From positions 1 through 6,063 of the forward strand of contig JADFON010000125.1 of the NCBI GenBank assembly GCA_022562855.1: a stretch of 6,063 bases of DNA. Direction: 5' to 3'. The DNA is from Candidatus Zhuqueibacterota bacterium. GTDB lineage: Bacteria > SM23-31. The notes beneath the pieces were generated by a model. The model had not been told where the DNA came from. It saw only the letters and a program-made list of their open reading frames with translations, and made no database searches. Shown here piece after piece: positions 1-6,010 of this stretch; the stretch's first letter is position 1; each line of letters starts with the position of its first letter. Position numbers and translations under genes: made by a program.

Positions 1-296
1 ATAATTGATCAGAGGAGCAACAACGTGCCGGCTATTGCGCATAATTTTTTTGTTGGTCCTCACTATTGTGCTTGTTGCATGGCGTTCCCTAATCACATAG
101 TGACCACTCACGTGGCGGGACGCGGCGGGTCAGGGACGACCCCGGAAAAAGGGGGCAGCCCGGGAAAAAGGGGGCAGGCACGGGAAAAGGGGACGACCCG
201 AACTACGCAGTCCGGATATATGCAACACTCACTATGGTAGGAATGTATGCTCCATCCGGCATAGCTGCTGCCCAGGCCGACTCAGGATTTACAGAT
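1..296. other. Gene-free stretch downstream of the operon
   Basis: I find no gene here that I would defend. A plus-strand frame is open from the window edge to 240, with a Shine-Dalgarno-like AGAGGAG at 11-17 before a GTG at 25, but half of it is translated repeat and its composition is not protein-like. A second short plus-strand frame starting at 234 overlaps the 3' end of the secretin gene. The notable content is the tandem repeat cluster at 133-199. Small inverted repeats such as CCAC-TCAC-GTGG (104-115) occur, but none is followed by a T-run on either strand that would make a convincing terminator. Confidence 0.6.
133..199. repeat. G-rich tandem repeat cluster, REP-like, downstream of the secretin gene
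   Basis: Three near-identical units of about 18-19 bp follow one another at 141-158, 159-177 and 178-196. Each has the core CGGGAAAAAGGGG(G/A)C or a close variant. They are bracketed by a perfect 10-bp direct repeat GGGACGACCC at 133-142 and 190-199. The pattern resembles the GGGG-ACAGG-CACC / AAAAAGGGG type of dispersed intergenic repeat found in many environmental bacterial genomes, sometimes near REP-associated tyrosine transposases. That resemblance is from memory and no transposase is present here. The plus strand also carries five G-runs (151-155, 162-164, 170-174, 182-184, 189-192) with loops of 4-7 nt, which fits the usual G-quadruplex pattern. Confidence 0.65.
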
Positions 297-1463
297 TTAT
301 TCCCCGCCTTCTCTCAGAAGTGCGGCTCTTCTTTCTTCAAGAGTTGGGACGATTTCGGCTTTTAATAAAATTATCAATTCCCGTTTGATTTCGCTATGCA
401 GATCATACCCGAATACATATCCCAATCCAAAAAACCATTTAGGGATATTCTTCAGTAAGGGCAGACCTTTTCTAACATAAGTTTCTTCTGTTAAACTGAG
501 ACCGCCTATCACCGCTTTTTCGCCGTCATTCAATAATAGCTGAGTATCGGCGTCCGATTTATTTATTATAGTGCTGACAGCCCCCGGTATAACCGAACTC
601 CGCTCCACATGCACATCGAGATGAATATATTGCACAGTGTCATCCACAAAGATAACCGGGGTGACGATCAATATTATTCCCGTACTGACAAATTCATCGG
701 TTACATTCCCGGCGAAGTCTCTTTGTTTTATAGAAAAATCCTGCCCGATCTGGACGCGTCCTTCCCTGCCGTCAATAACGGTGATACTTGGATTTGCCAG
801 AATTTCACCAACGTTGCTGCTTTCAAACGCCTTGATCAATATATTGATATCACTCGTGCTTGTAGTACGTGTTATACTTGCTATTCCGATATCACCCTGC
901 CCGGGGGGACCTACGACATTTTGTTCGGCAAACGCTATAGTATTTCCCTTATTGGAGAAAACTCCCCAGTTTATACCGATTTCACGCAATGTCGACCTGT
1001 CGGTCTCGATAAACGTAGCCGATATTTTGATTTCCCTCAATGCAGCGGACACCGGCTGTAAACCGGACGCCTGTTGTACTGCTGTGGATGTCTGGAATTG
1101 TACGTTTGCCGGCGCCGCCTCATTTGTTATTAATATATAGCTTTCCGTTTCCAGAATTGTTGCTCCATTTCTTGCCGCAATTAGTTCTAACGCCGATCTC
1201 CATGGGGCGTTCTTGATGTTAACGCCTATCGGCGTCGTACGCTGAGCCGGATCGACAATTACCTTTTTTAGCAGCCTCCCGCTAATTTCGCTTAATGCAC
1301 TTAATGCGATGTTAAAGGGCGTGTCCTTCACGAACGAGACGGTGGAGCTTTCAGTTACAAACTCAAGCGGCGGCTTATCCTGTGCGTACAATGCCGGCGC
1401 GAAAATAAGCGCCACGTATAAATAACATAAAGCCGCTAAACTTAACCTGGTATTTTTCTTCAT
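297..1463 (-). CDS. pilQ: Short secretin (PilQ/GspD family outer-membrane channel)
   Basis: This protein would form the outer-membrane ring through which a pilus or secreted substrate passes. A signal peptide is visible: basic MKKNTR, a hydrophobic stretch to about residue 23, and a probable cut after A27 (ALYA/QD). There is no lipobox cysteine. Residues about 39-115 look like one STN/N0-type domain, and a low-complexity linker follows (about 116-140). Residues 143-170 match the entry to the secretin fold (REIKISATFIETD, IGINWG). The secretin domain spans about 205-373, with ILANPSITVIDG, a STGIILIVTPVI strand, the LLLNDGEKAVIGGL signature (309-322) and the final PLLKNIPKWFFGLGY to RELIILLKAEIV block. 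At 388 residues it is much shorter than typical PilQ (roughly 600-750), with no AMIN domain and no run of N1-N3 domains. The ATG is preceded by GGAGG with a 5-nt spacer. The symbol is given by family and position; it could equally be called GspD-like. Confidence 0.9.
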   Translation of the reverse strand: MKKNTRLSLAALCYLYVALIFAPALYAQDKPPLEFVTESSTVSFVKDTPFNIALSALSEISGRLLKKVIVDPAQRTTPIGVNIKNAPWRSALELIAARNGATILETESYILITNEAAPANVQFQTSTAVQQASGLQPVSAALREIKISATFIETDRSTLREIGINWGVFSNKGNTIAFAEQNVVGPPGQGDIGIASITRTTSTSDINILIKAFESSNVGEILANPSITVIDGREGRVQIGQDFSIKQRDFAGNVTDEFVSTGIILIVTPVIFVDDTVQYIHLDVHVERSSVIPGAVSTIINKSDADTQLLLNDGEKAVIGGLSLTEETYVRKGLPLLKNIPKWFFGLGYVFGYDLHSEIKRELIILLKAEIVPTLEERRAALLREGGE

Positions 1464-1558
1464 GATTGCCTCCGCTTTCTCGGAATAATGACATAACGTA
1501 CCGGGCAGATTTGACTCCTCAGCTTAGACATTTAATCACATCCGATGATACATTTGTT
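1464..1558 (-). other. 95-nt intergenic leader before the secretin gene
   Basis: This is the only sizeable gap inside the cluster. On the minus strand it holds the secretin ribosome binding site GGAGG (1469-1473). It also holds a 23-codon frame from an ATG at 1529-1531 whose TGA overlaps the secretin ATG (ATGA at 1460-1463). That small frame has no good Shine-Dalgarno sequence, so I do not call it a gene. No clear hairpin or promoter consensus is visible. Confidence 0.5.
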
Positions 1559-2446
1559 TCAGTTATTTTTAAACTTCATTTTTACTACAATCTTTTTAAG
1601 AAATCCGCCGACGTTCAAAGTAAATTCAGCGGTCCTGTTCCGGGCGTCTATTTCTGTCAAAGATCCGAGATACACTTTGTCTCCCGGTCGCAGCGTCCAA
1701 CTCTTTCCCGAAGCATCCATAAGAATTGCCTTAGAAGCGGATATTCCAAGCAATACCGCCCTATCGGCATTCAAAAGATTATCCTTATTCGGTGGAATAT
1801 TTTTTTGCACGAGAGCATTGAACGGGTTGAAAATCAACCGGTTTACATTTTTGACAGATTGCGGTAATTGAAACTCTATTCCGTCTTGTTCGACAGAATA
1901 TCCCCTGATGGTTAAATAATAATGTACATAGTTTTCATTTTTATTAGCAATTCCTGAATTACCGGAAACCGGTTCAATTTCCAATTCCTCAATAGTGTAC
2001 AGCGGCTCAAAGTTCTCCAGTTTCCATATAAACCTGAACAGGTTCACAAACCGTGCTTCGCCCGTCAAATTATATAAATTTGAATTTATTCCATTTTTGG
2101 TTTCTACCTCGGCATTGATTTTACGAAAATCAAAGTTCATCCTGCTGTCCTGCCTTGACGCCAGGGTATTGAAATAATCGAACGACACTACGGAATTCTC
2201 GAAATTCTTGAGATGTTTCGGATGAGAAACCCAAACCGCCCGGGCATTTCTCATTTGGAATTCTATTTCGTCATAATTTTTATTATATGACCGGAGTCTG
2301 TCCAAATCGCTTTTCTTTTCTGTCTTCAACAATTCTATCCCGGATAATCTTGTTTTGAACCGGCTCGAAAGGGAATACTCTCCGGAAGCAAAAACAATCA
2401 CAACCAATACTAACAATATCAATGTGTTTCTCAGGGAGTATGACAT
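1559..2446 (-). CDS. pilO: PilO-PilP fusion protein (inner-membrane alignment subunit)
   Basis: This is the partner of PilN in the inner-membrane alignment complex, with an extra periplasmic domain. Numbered from the chosen start, residues about 8-20 form one membrane anchor (ILLLVLVVIVFA), about 25-65 are charged and likely coiled coil, and about 125-185 look like the PilO ferredoxin-like fold (GEARFVNLFRFIWKLENF, then HYYLTIRGYSV). Residues about 203-293 form a separate beta-rich domain (AVLLGISASKAILMDASGK, then LRPGDKVYLGSLTEID) resembling PilP or the GspC homology region, which in those families contacts the secretin. An upstream ATG at 2503 would give 314 residues but puts a basic 19-residue tail before the anchor. 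The ATG at 2446 has AAGGAG at 2454-2459 and begins 1 nt after the PilMN stop, so I prefer 295 residues. The PilO assignment rests on order and topology; the PilP-like call is weaker. Confidence 0.82.
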   Translation of the reverse strand: MSYSLRNTLILLVLVVIVFASGEYSLSSRFKTRLSGIELLKTEKKSDLDRLRSYNKNYDEIEFQMRNARAVWVSHPKHLKNFENSVVSFDYFNTLASRQDSRMNFDFRKINAEVETKNGINSNLYNLTGEARFVNLFRFIWKLENFEPLYTIEELEIEPVSGNSGIANKNENYVHYYLTIRGYSVEQDGIEFQLPQSVKNVNRLIFNPFNALVQKNIPPNKDNLLNADRAVLLGISASKAILMDASGKSWTLRPGDKVYLGSLTEIDARNRTAEFTLNVGGFLKKIVVKMKFKNN

Positions 2447-2447
2447 C

Positions 2448-4127
2448 TTATTTCTCCTTTCCAAATGCCGGTTTGGAAAATAACGAAACCAAGCCGGTTT
2501 CAACCGAAACGGAATCGATATAATGTACCATCGTTAAAACCGGCGTTATAAAACTCCGGGGATTCCCTTTTATATCGAAATTGTATACTTTTCCTTCACG
2601 AATATTTTCTTCGCTTACCGAATTAATCATTGCATTTCCGGTAGTTTCGGCGAATCGGTTTATCCGGTTTCTATACAACGATGATCCGCTGAGTTGAAAA
2701 TTTATGTCGTTTATCGAAAGTTTATTAATCCACAGAGAGTTCAGTTCTTTGGACGATTGTGCCAGGAATAGAAGTGTTTCCGAATAGAGCGGTCCGGGAT
2801 GCCAGAGTGAATCGGTTAAGGATATATACTTTCGATAAAGACCCGTTTTTTCTTCGAGCAGCGCAATTTCTCCGGCTATTTCCTGTTCCGAATTCAGCGA
2901 TTCTTCTAATAGCATCAAAGAGCGCTCCGCTTTTTCCGTCATGTCAGCGTAGGAAAACCATTGAAACGTGTAATATATTGAACTGAAAAACAACATAAAC
3001 ATTGCAGCATAACCATGCCAGGAAAGCCTGTGTGAGCTTTGCTCTTTTTTGAGCGCTTTCGGCAGAAAATTCGAGTTATCATAGGTTTTATCTAATTTCA
3101 AGGATGTTCCGATAGCTAAACCGATTGGGACCGCAAATGAAGAAACATCCGGTTTTTGATCATCTTCTAACAGGCCGGTATCGATTACCGAACCGGCATC
3201 CGGCAAAATTTTACACGTGGATTCGGGAAATTTATCATCAAAATAATCACAAAATAATCTCTGATCCTCTCTATGGATTGACACTTCACCGGCAAGGTAT
3301 ATTTCATCCGGTTCATGAATATTCATTTGGTCAAGAACCATAAGGATTTTAGCATACACTTTGTCCAAAAACACAGTCTTATATTCGATGCTACCCGGAT
3401 CAAACGTAACGGAAACTGACGTAAGAACTGTACCCTGCATATAAAGAATTTTCGATGATTTTTGCCCGAATAAAACAACTATCTTTGATAAATCGGACTC
3501 TGCACCGGAATATAACCCTGCTAAAATTGCTATTGCAACTTCCTGGGTCGTAATCAAGGAAATCGTCGATTTTTTGTCGATGAGACCTGCGGATTTTATC
3601 GAAAGAATCTGTTCCAGAAGAAAATTATTACCGGAATGATTTATCATCAAATAATTGTCCCCGCCGATTTTGACAAAATGAGGATCTCCATCTTCCCATT
3701 TCTCTGTATTTTTATTTAAAGTAATGCTTATTTCTGTTGATTTTTCGGCAAGGTCTTTTTTAAGCCGTCGTCCCTTTACATGTTCTGAAATAGTTATGGG
3801 AGAATAATGCACGGATGATGCCGGTACCGACAATCCTATCGATGCTTTATTCAGGGGATATTTCTGCAACAGCCCGGTTATCAGGTCTAACGTTGCATTT
3901 TCGTCCACTGATTCCCGTTTTGCTTTTCCGAAAGCGGCGTTTTCCTTATCTTGATCCTGTTCAAAGCCGGATGTCTCTTCTATCTGAGAATTTTCCAATT
4001 CTTCAATTTTGTCTCTCGCCGGAAGTACAAGTGATTCCAACGCCAGGATCTGAATATTGTTTTTGATTTTTCTGACATAGGCTAATTTGAGAATTTGCCC
4101 GTCTATATGAAGCCCTATAGATTCCAT
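2448..4127 (-). CDS. pilM: PilM-PilN fusion protein (GspL-like inner-membrane platform)
   Basis: One polypeptide of 559 residues joins two proteins that are normally separate. Residues about 1-340 are a PilM-type actin-like cytoplasmic domain, with an IGLHIDG opening, KASIGLSVPASSV (94-106), IYLAGEVS (276-283) and a closing FAVPIGLAIG (331-340). An acidic insert (about 40-75) interrupts it. NFLPKALK (353-360) corresponds to the conserved cytoplasmic LP motif of PilN that docks on PilM. A membrane segment follows (about 372-390), then a coiled coil (about 395-430) and a periplasmic ferredoxin-like region (about 464-520, LWINKLSI, FQLSGSSLY, YNFDIKG). This is the domain order of GspL in type II secretion. 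The nucleotide-site motifs look degenerate: FGQKSS where active PilM has a D-I-G motif, and AGE in place of a glycine-rich triplet. The ATG at 4127 has AAGGTGG 5 nt upstream and follows the ATPase stop by 15 nt. Confidence 0.85.
   Translation of the reverse strand: MESIGLHIDGQILKLAYVRKIKNNIQILALESLVLPARDKIEELENSQIEETSGFEQDQDKENAAFGKAKRESVDENATLDLITGLLQKYPLNKASIGLSVPASSVHYSPITISEHVKGRRLKKDLAEKSTEISITLNKNTEKWEDGDPHFVKIGGDNYLMINHSGNNFLLEQILSIKSAGLIDKKSTISLITTQEVAIAILAGLYSGAESDLSKIVVLFGQKSSKILYMQGTVLTSVSVTFDPGSIEYKTVFLDKVYAKILMVLDQMNIHEPDEIYLAGEVSIHREDQRLFCDYFDDKFPESTCKILPDAGSVIDTGLLEDDQKPDVSSFAVPIGLAIGTSLKLDKTYDNSNFLPKALKKEQSSHRLSWHGYAAMFMLFFSSIYYTFQWFSYADMTEKAERSLMLLEESLNSEQEIAGEIALLEEKTGLYRKYISLTDSLWHPGPLYSETLLFLAQSSKELNSLWINKLSINDINFQLSGSSLYRNRINRFAETTGNAMINSVSEENIREGKVYNFDIKGNPRSFITPVLTMVHYIDSVSVETGLVSLFSKPAFGKEK
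2454..2459 (-). promoter_or_regulatory. Ribosome binding site that sets the PilOP start
   Basis: AAGGAG lies inside the last codons of PilMN, 7 nt before the ATG at 2446. The upstream TAA ends 1 nt before that ATG, which suggests translational coupling. No comparable site precedes the longer alternative start at 2503. Confidence 0.75.
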
Positions 4128-4142
4128 TTTTCCACCTTGTTT

Positions 4143-5474
4143 TTACCGTTTACGATAACCAAGTAAATCTGCCATACGGTCTTTGTTGTTGGCGTATTGC
4201 ATCGCGGTTTCCCGGCTGATCTTTCTATTATGAAACAAACTTACCAGGTCTTGCTCAAGCGTAATCATTCCTGAGTCTTTTCCTTCGAATATCATCTGGT
4301 AGATTTCCCCGGTGTTTCCGTTGCGGATCGCCGCTTTAACGGATGAGGATATAACAAGAACTTCCTTAGCCAGCGTGCGGGTTTTATTGAGATCGGGTAC
4401 AAGTTTTTGAGATATAACGCAAATGAGAGTGTCTGCCAACCTGACACGTACCCTTTCCTGCTCATTGACCGGTGTTTCTCCAACTATCCTGTCAATGCTT
4501 TCTACCGCCGACGCCGTATGAAGCGTAGAGAATACTTTGTGCCCGGAATCGGTGATTTCCAGGACAGCCATTATCGTTTCCTGGTCCCGCATTTCTCCAA
4601 TTACAATAATATCCGGATCTTGTCTGAGCGCTTGCACCGCGCCGTCCTTAAACGTCAGAACGTCTTTACCAATTTCACGATGCCTTACTATGCACCTTTT
4701 TGGTGTATGAATTGTTTCCACCGGGGCGCCTATTATGACAATATGTGCGTCCGCTGTTTTGTTATTAGCATCGATGATACTGTCAAGCGTTGAGCTTTTA
4801 CCCGAACCTGTTATACCGGTAATCAGAGTCAAACCTTGTTCGTTTTTTGAAAAGTTGAGTATATCAGCCACTTCTTCATGGAGATGCAATTCTTCGAAGG
4901 GTCGGATAGTATTCGGGATATGTCTCATATTCAACGCGAGATGGTCGAGATCAAAATAGACGTCTGCGCGAAACCTGTTTATTCCCTCTTCAGAATTAAT
5001 TTGAAAGGAAAAATCAAGATTGCGGTGCTGGAAAAGATGCTCTCTTTGCCTGTCGGAGAGCATATTCTGTATAAGAATATCCGAATCGTCCGGATTGATG
5101 TTGTCAATATCGTCTGCCGGTTTTTTTATTCCGTGAATTCTGAACCATATTTTCTCTGCACAACCCGATCCGCCAATATCAAGATCCGATGCGTTTTCAG
5201 CAATCATCTTTTTCAATAAACCGGTTATCAAATCATTTAACTCGTTTTTTTTCTCACTTTTTAATTTTTCAACTAAATCGCCAATATGTTCCTGCCTTTC
5301 TACACCGGTAAGATTACTTTGGTTTTCTGCAAGAATTTTGCCATTGGATAAATTCGGCATGGTACAGGGAAAATTGATTTTTGACAGTTGATAGTCGCCA
5401 TTTTCCGTTAATTGAATCGTCGAATGGTTAAATCCGTGTTCTTTTTCATTTATTACTTTTTCCGCCGCTTTCAT
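4143..5474 (-). CDS. pilT: PilT-family hexameric ATPase with altered catalytic and retraction motifs
   Basis: This is a cytoplasmic motor ATPase of the PilT/GspE superfamily, 443 residues against about 345-370 for typical PilT. The usual PilT start aligns near residue 78 (NELNDLITGLL, then ENASDLDI at 93-100), leaving an N-terminal extension of about 77 residues with no recognised domain. Walker A is GITGSGKSST (220-229), Walker B is DIIVIGEMRD (288-297) with the catalytic-type E294, and the His box is STLHT with H319. Arginine-finger region residues such as R262, R264 and R266 are present. The Asp box reads IIGAPVE (247-253) where PilT has I-E-D-P-I-E. Near the C terminus AIRN (382-385) runs directly into GNTGEIYQM, so the LIRE of AIRNLIRE is absent. 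No PilB-type zinc motif is seen. The first ATG has AGGAG 6 nt upstream. Whether it acts as a retraction motor, an assembly motor or neither is open. Confidence 0.92.
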   Translation of the reverse strand: MKAAEKVINEKEHGFNHSTIQLTENGDYQLSKINFPCTMPNLSNGKILAENQSNLTGVERQEHIGDLVEKLKSEKKNELNDLITGLLKKMIAENASDLDIGGSGCAEKIWFRIHGIKKPADDIDNINPDDSDILIQNMLSDRQREHLFQHRNLDFSFQINSEEGINRFRADVYFDLDHLALNMRHIPNTIRPFEELHLHEEVADILNFSKNEQGLTLITGITGSGKSSTLDSIIDANNKTADAHIVIIGAPVETIHTPKRCIVRHREIGKDVLTFKDGAVQALRQDPDIIVIGEMRDQETIMAVLEITDSGHKVFSTLHTASAVESIDRIVGETPVNEQERVRVRLADTLICVISQKLVPDLNKTRTLAKEVLVISSSVKAAIRNGNTGEIYQMIFEGKDSGMITLEQDLVSLFHNRKISRETAMQYANNKDRMADLLGYRKR

Positions 5475-5538
5475 ATCGCTCTCCTAATCTCTATCGAGGC
5501 GTCTCTGCCCTTAATCGCAGGTTGATGAATAATAATCT
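5475..5538 (-). other. Leader region upstream of the ATPase gene
   Basis: These 64 nt separate the small upstream gene from the ATPase and hold the ATPase ribosome binding site AGGAG (5481-5485). No promoter of confident quality is visible, so the cluster may be read through from upstream or use a promoter in the end of the preceding frame. Confidence 0.4.
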
Positions 5539-5994
5539 TCACCTGCTCCATGAACGTAAAGTTATTCTTGCGCTTTGATACGAATTTGACCCGGAGTCCG
5601 GGGCAACCGGGAAAAACGGTGGAAAGATATACTCCAACCGTTCATCGTATTCATAATACTTCTCATAATCACTCTTCAATTCTCCCTCTTTAATCATCGG
5701 AACCCAAGCCTCCAAAAGATTCATCCTACCTAAACAAGAAGCTTTTTTACCTGCCTCCAACATCTCTTCTGTAGGTTCTCTCTTAACAATCACATACCCC
5801 TTCGTTCTAAGCTGTTCACAATATGCATCAATCACTATGAGCACATCACTATGAGTTGCTTCATCAATCTTCTTTTCACTCACTAGAGAAGGTTTTTCAC
5901 ACAGAATATCTCTCAGTCTTCCCCATCTAAGTGCCTGCATGACAGGATCATTTCCATACTTACCCTCTTCAACTTCTTCTGTATCAGTGTTCAT
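5539..5994 (-). CDS. Hypothetical protein with a phage-protein-like EPTEEMLEAG motif
   Basis: I do not recognise a named family. The 151-residue product (from the chosen start) is acidic and soluble, with no signal peptide or membrane segment. Its middle contains KREPTEEMLEAG followed by EAWVPMIKEG, a pairing I associate with small hypothetical proteins of phages and prophages, where W..MI closes the motif. The open frame extends upstream to a GTG at 6042, but the ATG at 5994 has AAGGA (6005-6009) in front and sits 16 nt after a possible upstream stop, so it is preferred. Arginine codons are almost all AGA/AGG up to about position 5650, unlike the mixed CGN/AGA use of the pil genes. From about 5640 to the stop, composition changes and the tail (VAPDSGSNSYQSARITLRSW) is not protein-like, so the native end may be lost or frameshifted. 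It may be unrelated to the pilus genes. Confidence 0.5.
   Translation of the reverse strand: MNTDTEEVEEGKYGNDPVMQALRWGRLRDILCEKPSLVSEKKIDEATHSDVLIVIDAYCEQLRTKGYVIVKREPTEEMLEAGKKASCLGRMNLLEAWVPMIKEGELKSDYEKYYEYDERLEYIFPPFFPVAPDSGSNSYQSARITLRSWSR
5590..5602. repeat. Perfect GC-rich palindrome
   Basis: CCCGGA-G-TCCGGG is a perfect 6-bp inverted repeat around one central base. It lies in the last part of the small gene's frame, 116 nt upstream of the ATPase start. It could be a protein binding site or form a 5-bp hairpin with a 3-base loop. There is no T-run after it on either strand, so it is not a standard terminator. Confidence 0.5.
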
Positions 5995-6010
5995 CTCTCT
6001 TCTTTCCTTG

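Larger units (their letters stand above)
297..5474 (-). other. Putative four-gene operon for a minimal type IV pilus / type II secretion-like machine
   Basis: Four same-strand genes run in the order PilT-like ATPase, PilMN, PilOP, secretin. The gaps are 15 nt between the first two, 1 nt between the second and third, and 95 nt before the secretin. Each has its own Shine-Dalgarno sequence: AGGAG, AAGGTGG, AAGGAG and GGAGG respectively. The order matches the classical pilMNOPQ cluster with a PilT-type motor gene in front. Tight spacing supports one transcript, although the 95-nt gap leaves room for a separate secretin signal. I saw no convincing intrinsic terminator after the secretin and no clear promoter before the ATPase. 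Operon status is inferred from spacing and function. Confidence 0.75.

Noticed and set aside
140-170. GC-rich inverted sequence followed by T5 on the minus strand as an intrinsic terminator
   Set aside because: The possible stems are 3-5 bp with unsuitable loops and the T-run does not follow a stable hairpin.
25-240. 71-codon plus-strand frame starting at GTG with AGAGGAG upstream
   Set aside because: The second half is translated tandem repeat, composition is not protein-like, and no family is recognisable. The ribosome-binding-like sequence alone is not enough.
609-1140. Two overlapping plus-strand open frames of 150 and 167 codons opposite the secretin gene
   Set aside because: They lie entirely inside a convincing secretin coding region, have no credible ribosome binding sites, and show no recognisable domain; they are antisense shadows.
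1460-1531. 23-codon minus-strand frame whose TGA overlaps the secretin ATG, a possible leader peptide
   Set aside because: It has no good Shine-Dalgarno sequence and no attenuation hairpins. A start codon followed by A always makes a TGA in one other frame, so the overlap is weak evidence.
2447-2503. Longer PilOP start at ATG 2503
   Set aside because: It would overlap PilMN by 56 nt and add a basic 19-residue tail before the anchor, while the ATG at 2446 has a strong AAGGAG at proper spacing.
5471-5551. 26-codon minus-strand frame ending in a TGA overlapping the ATPase ATG
   Set aside because: There is no ribosome binding site before its ATG and the coupling pattern arises easily by chance; noted only as part of the chimeric-tail observation.
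5532-5560. TTTACG ... GATTAT with 17-nt spacing on the minus strand as a promoter for the pil cluster
   Set aside because: Both boxes deviate from sigma-70 consensus, the lineage's promoter consensus is unknown, and the -35-like box is part of the direct repeat; too weak to annotate.
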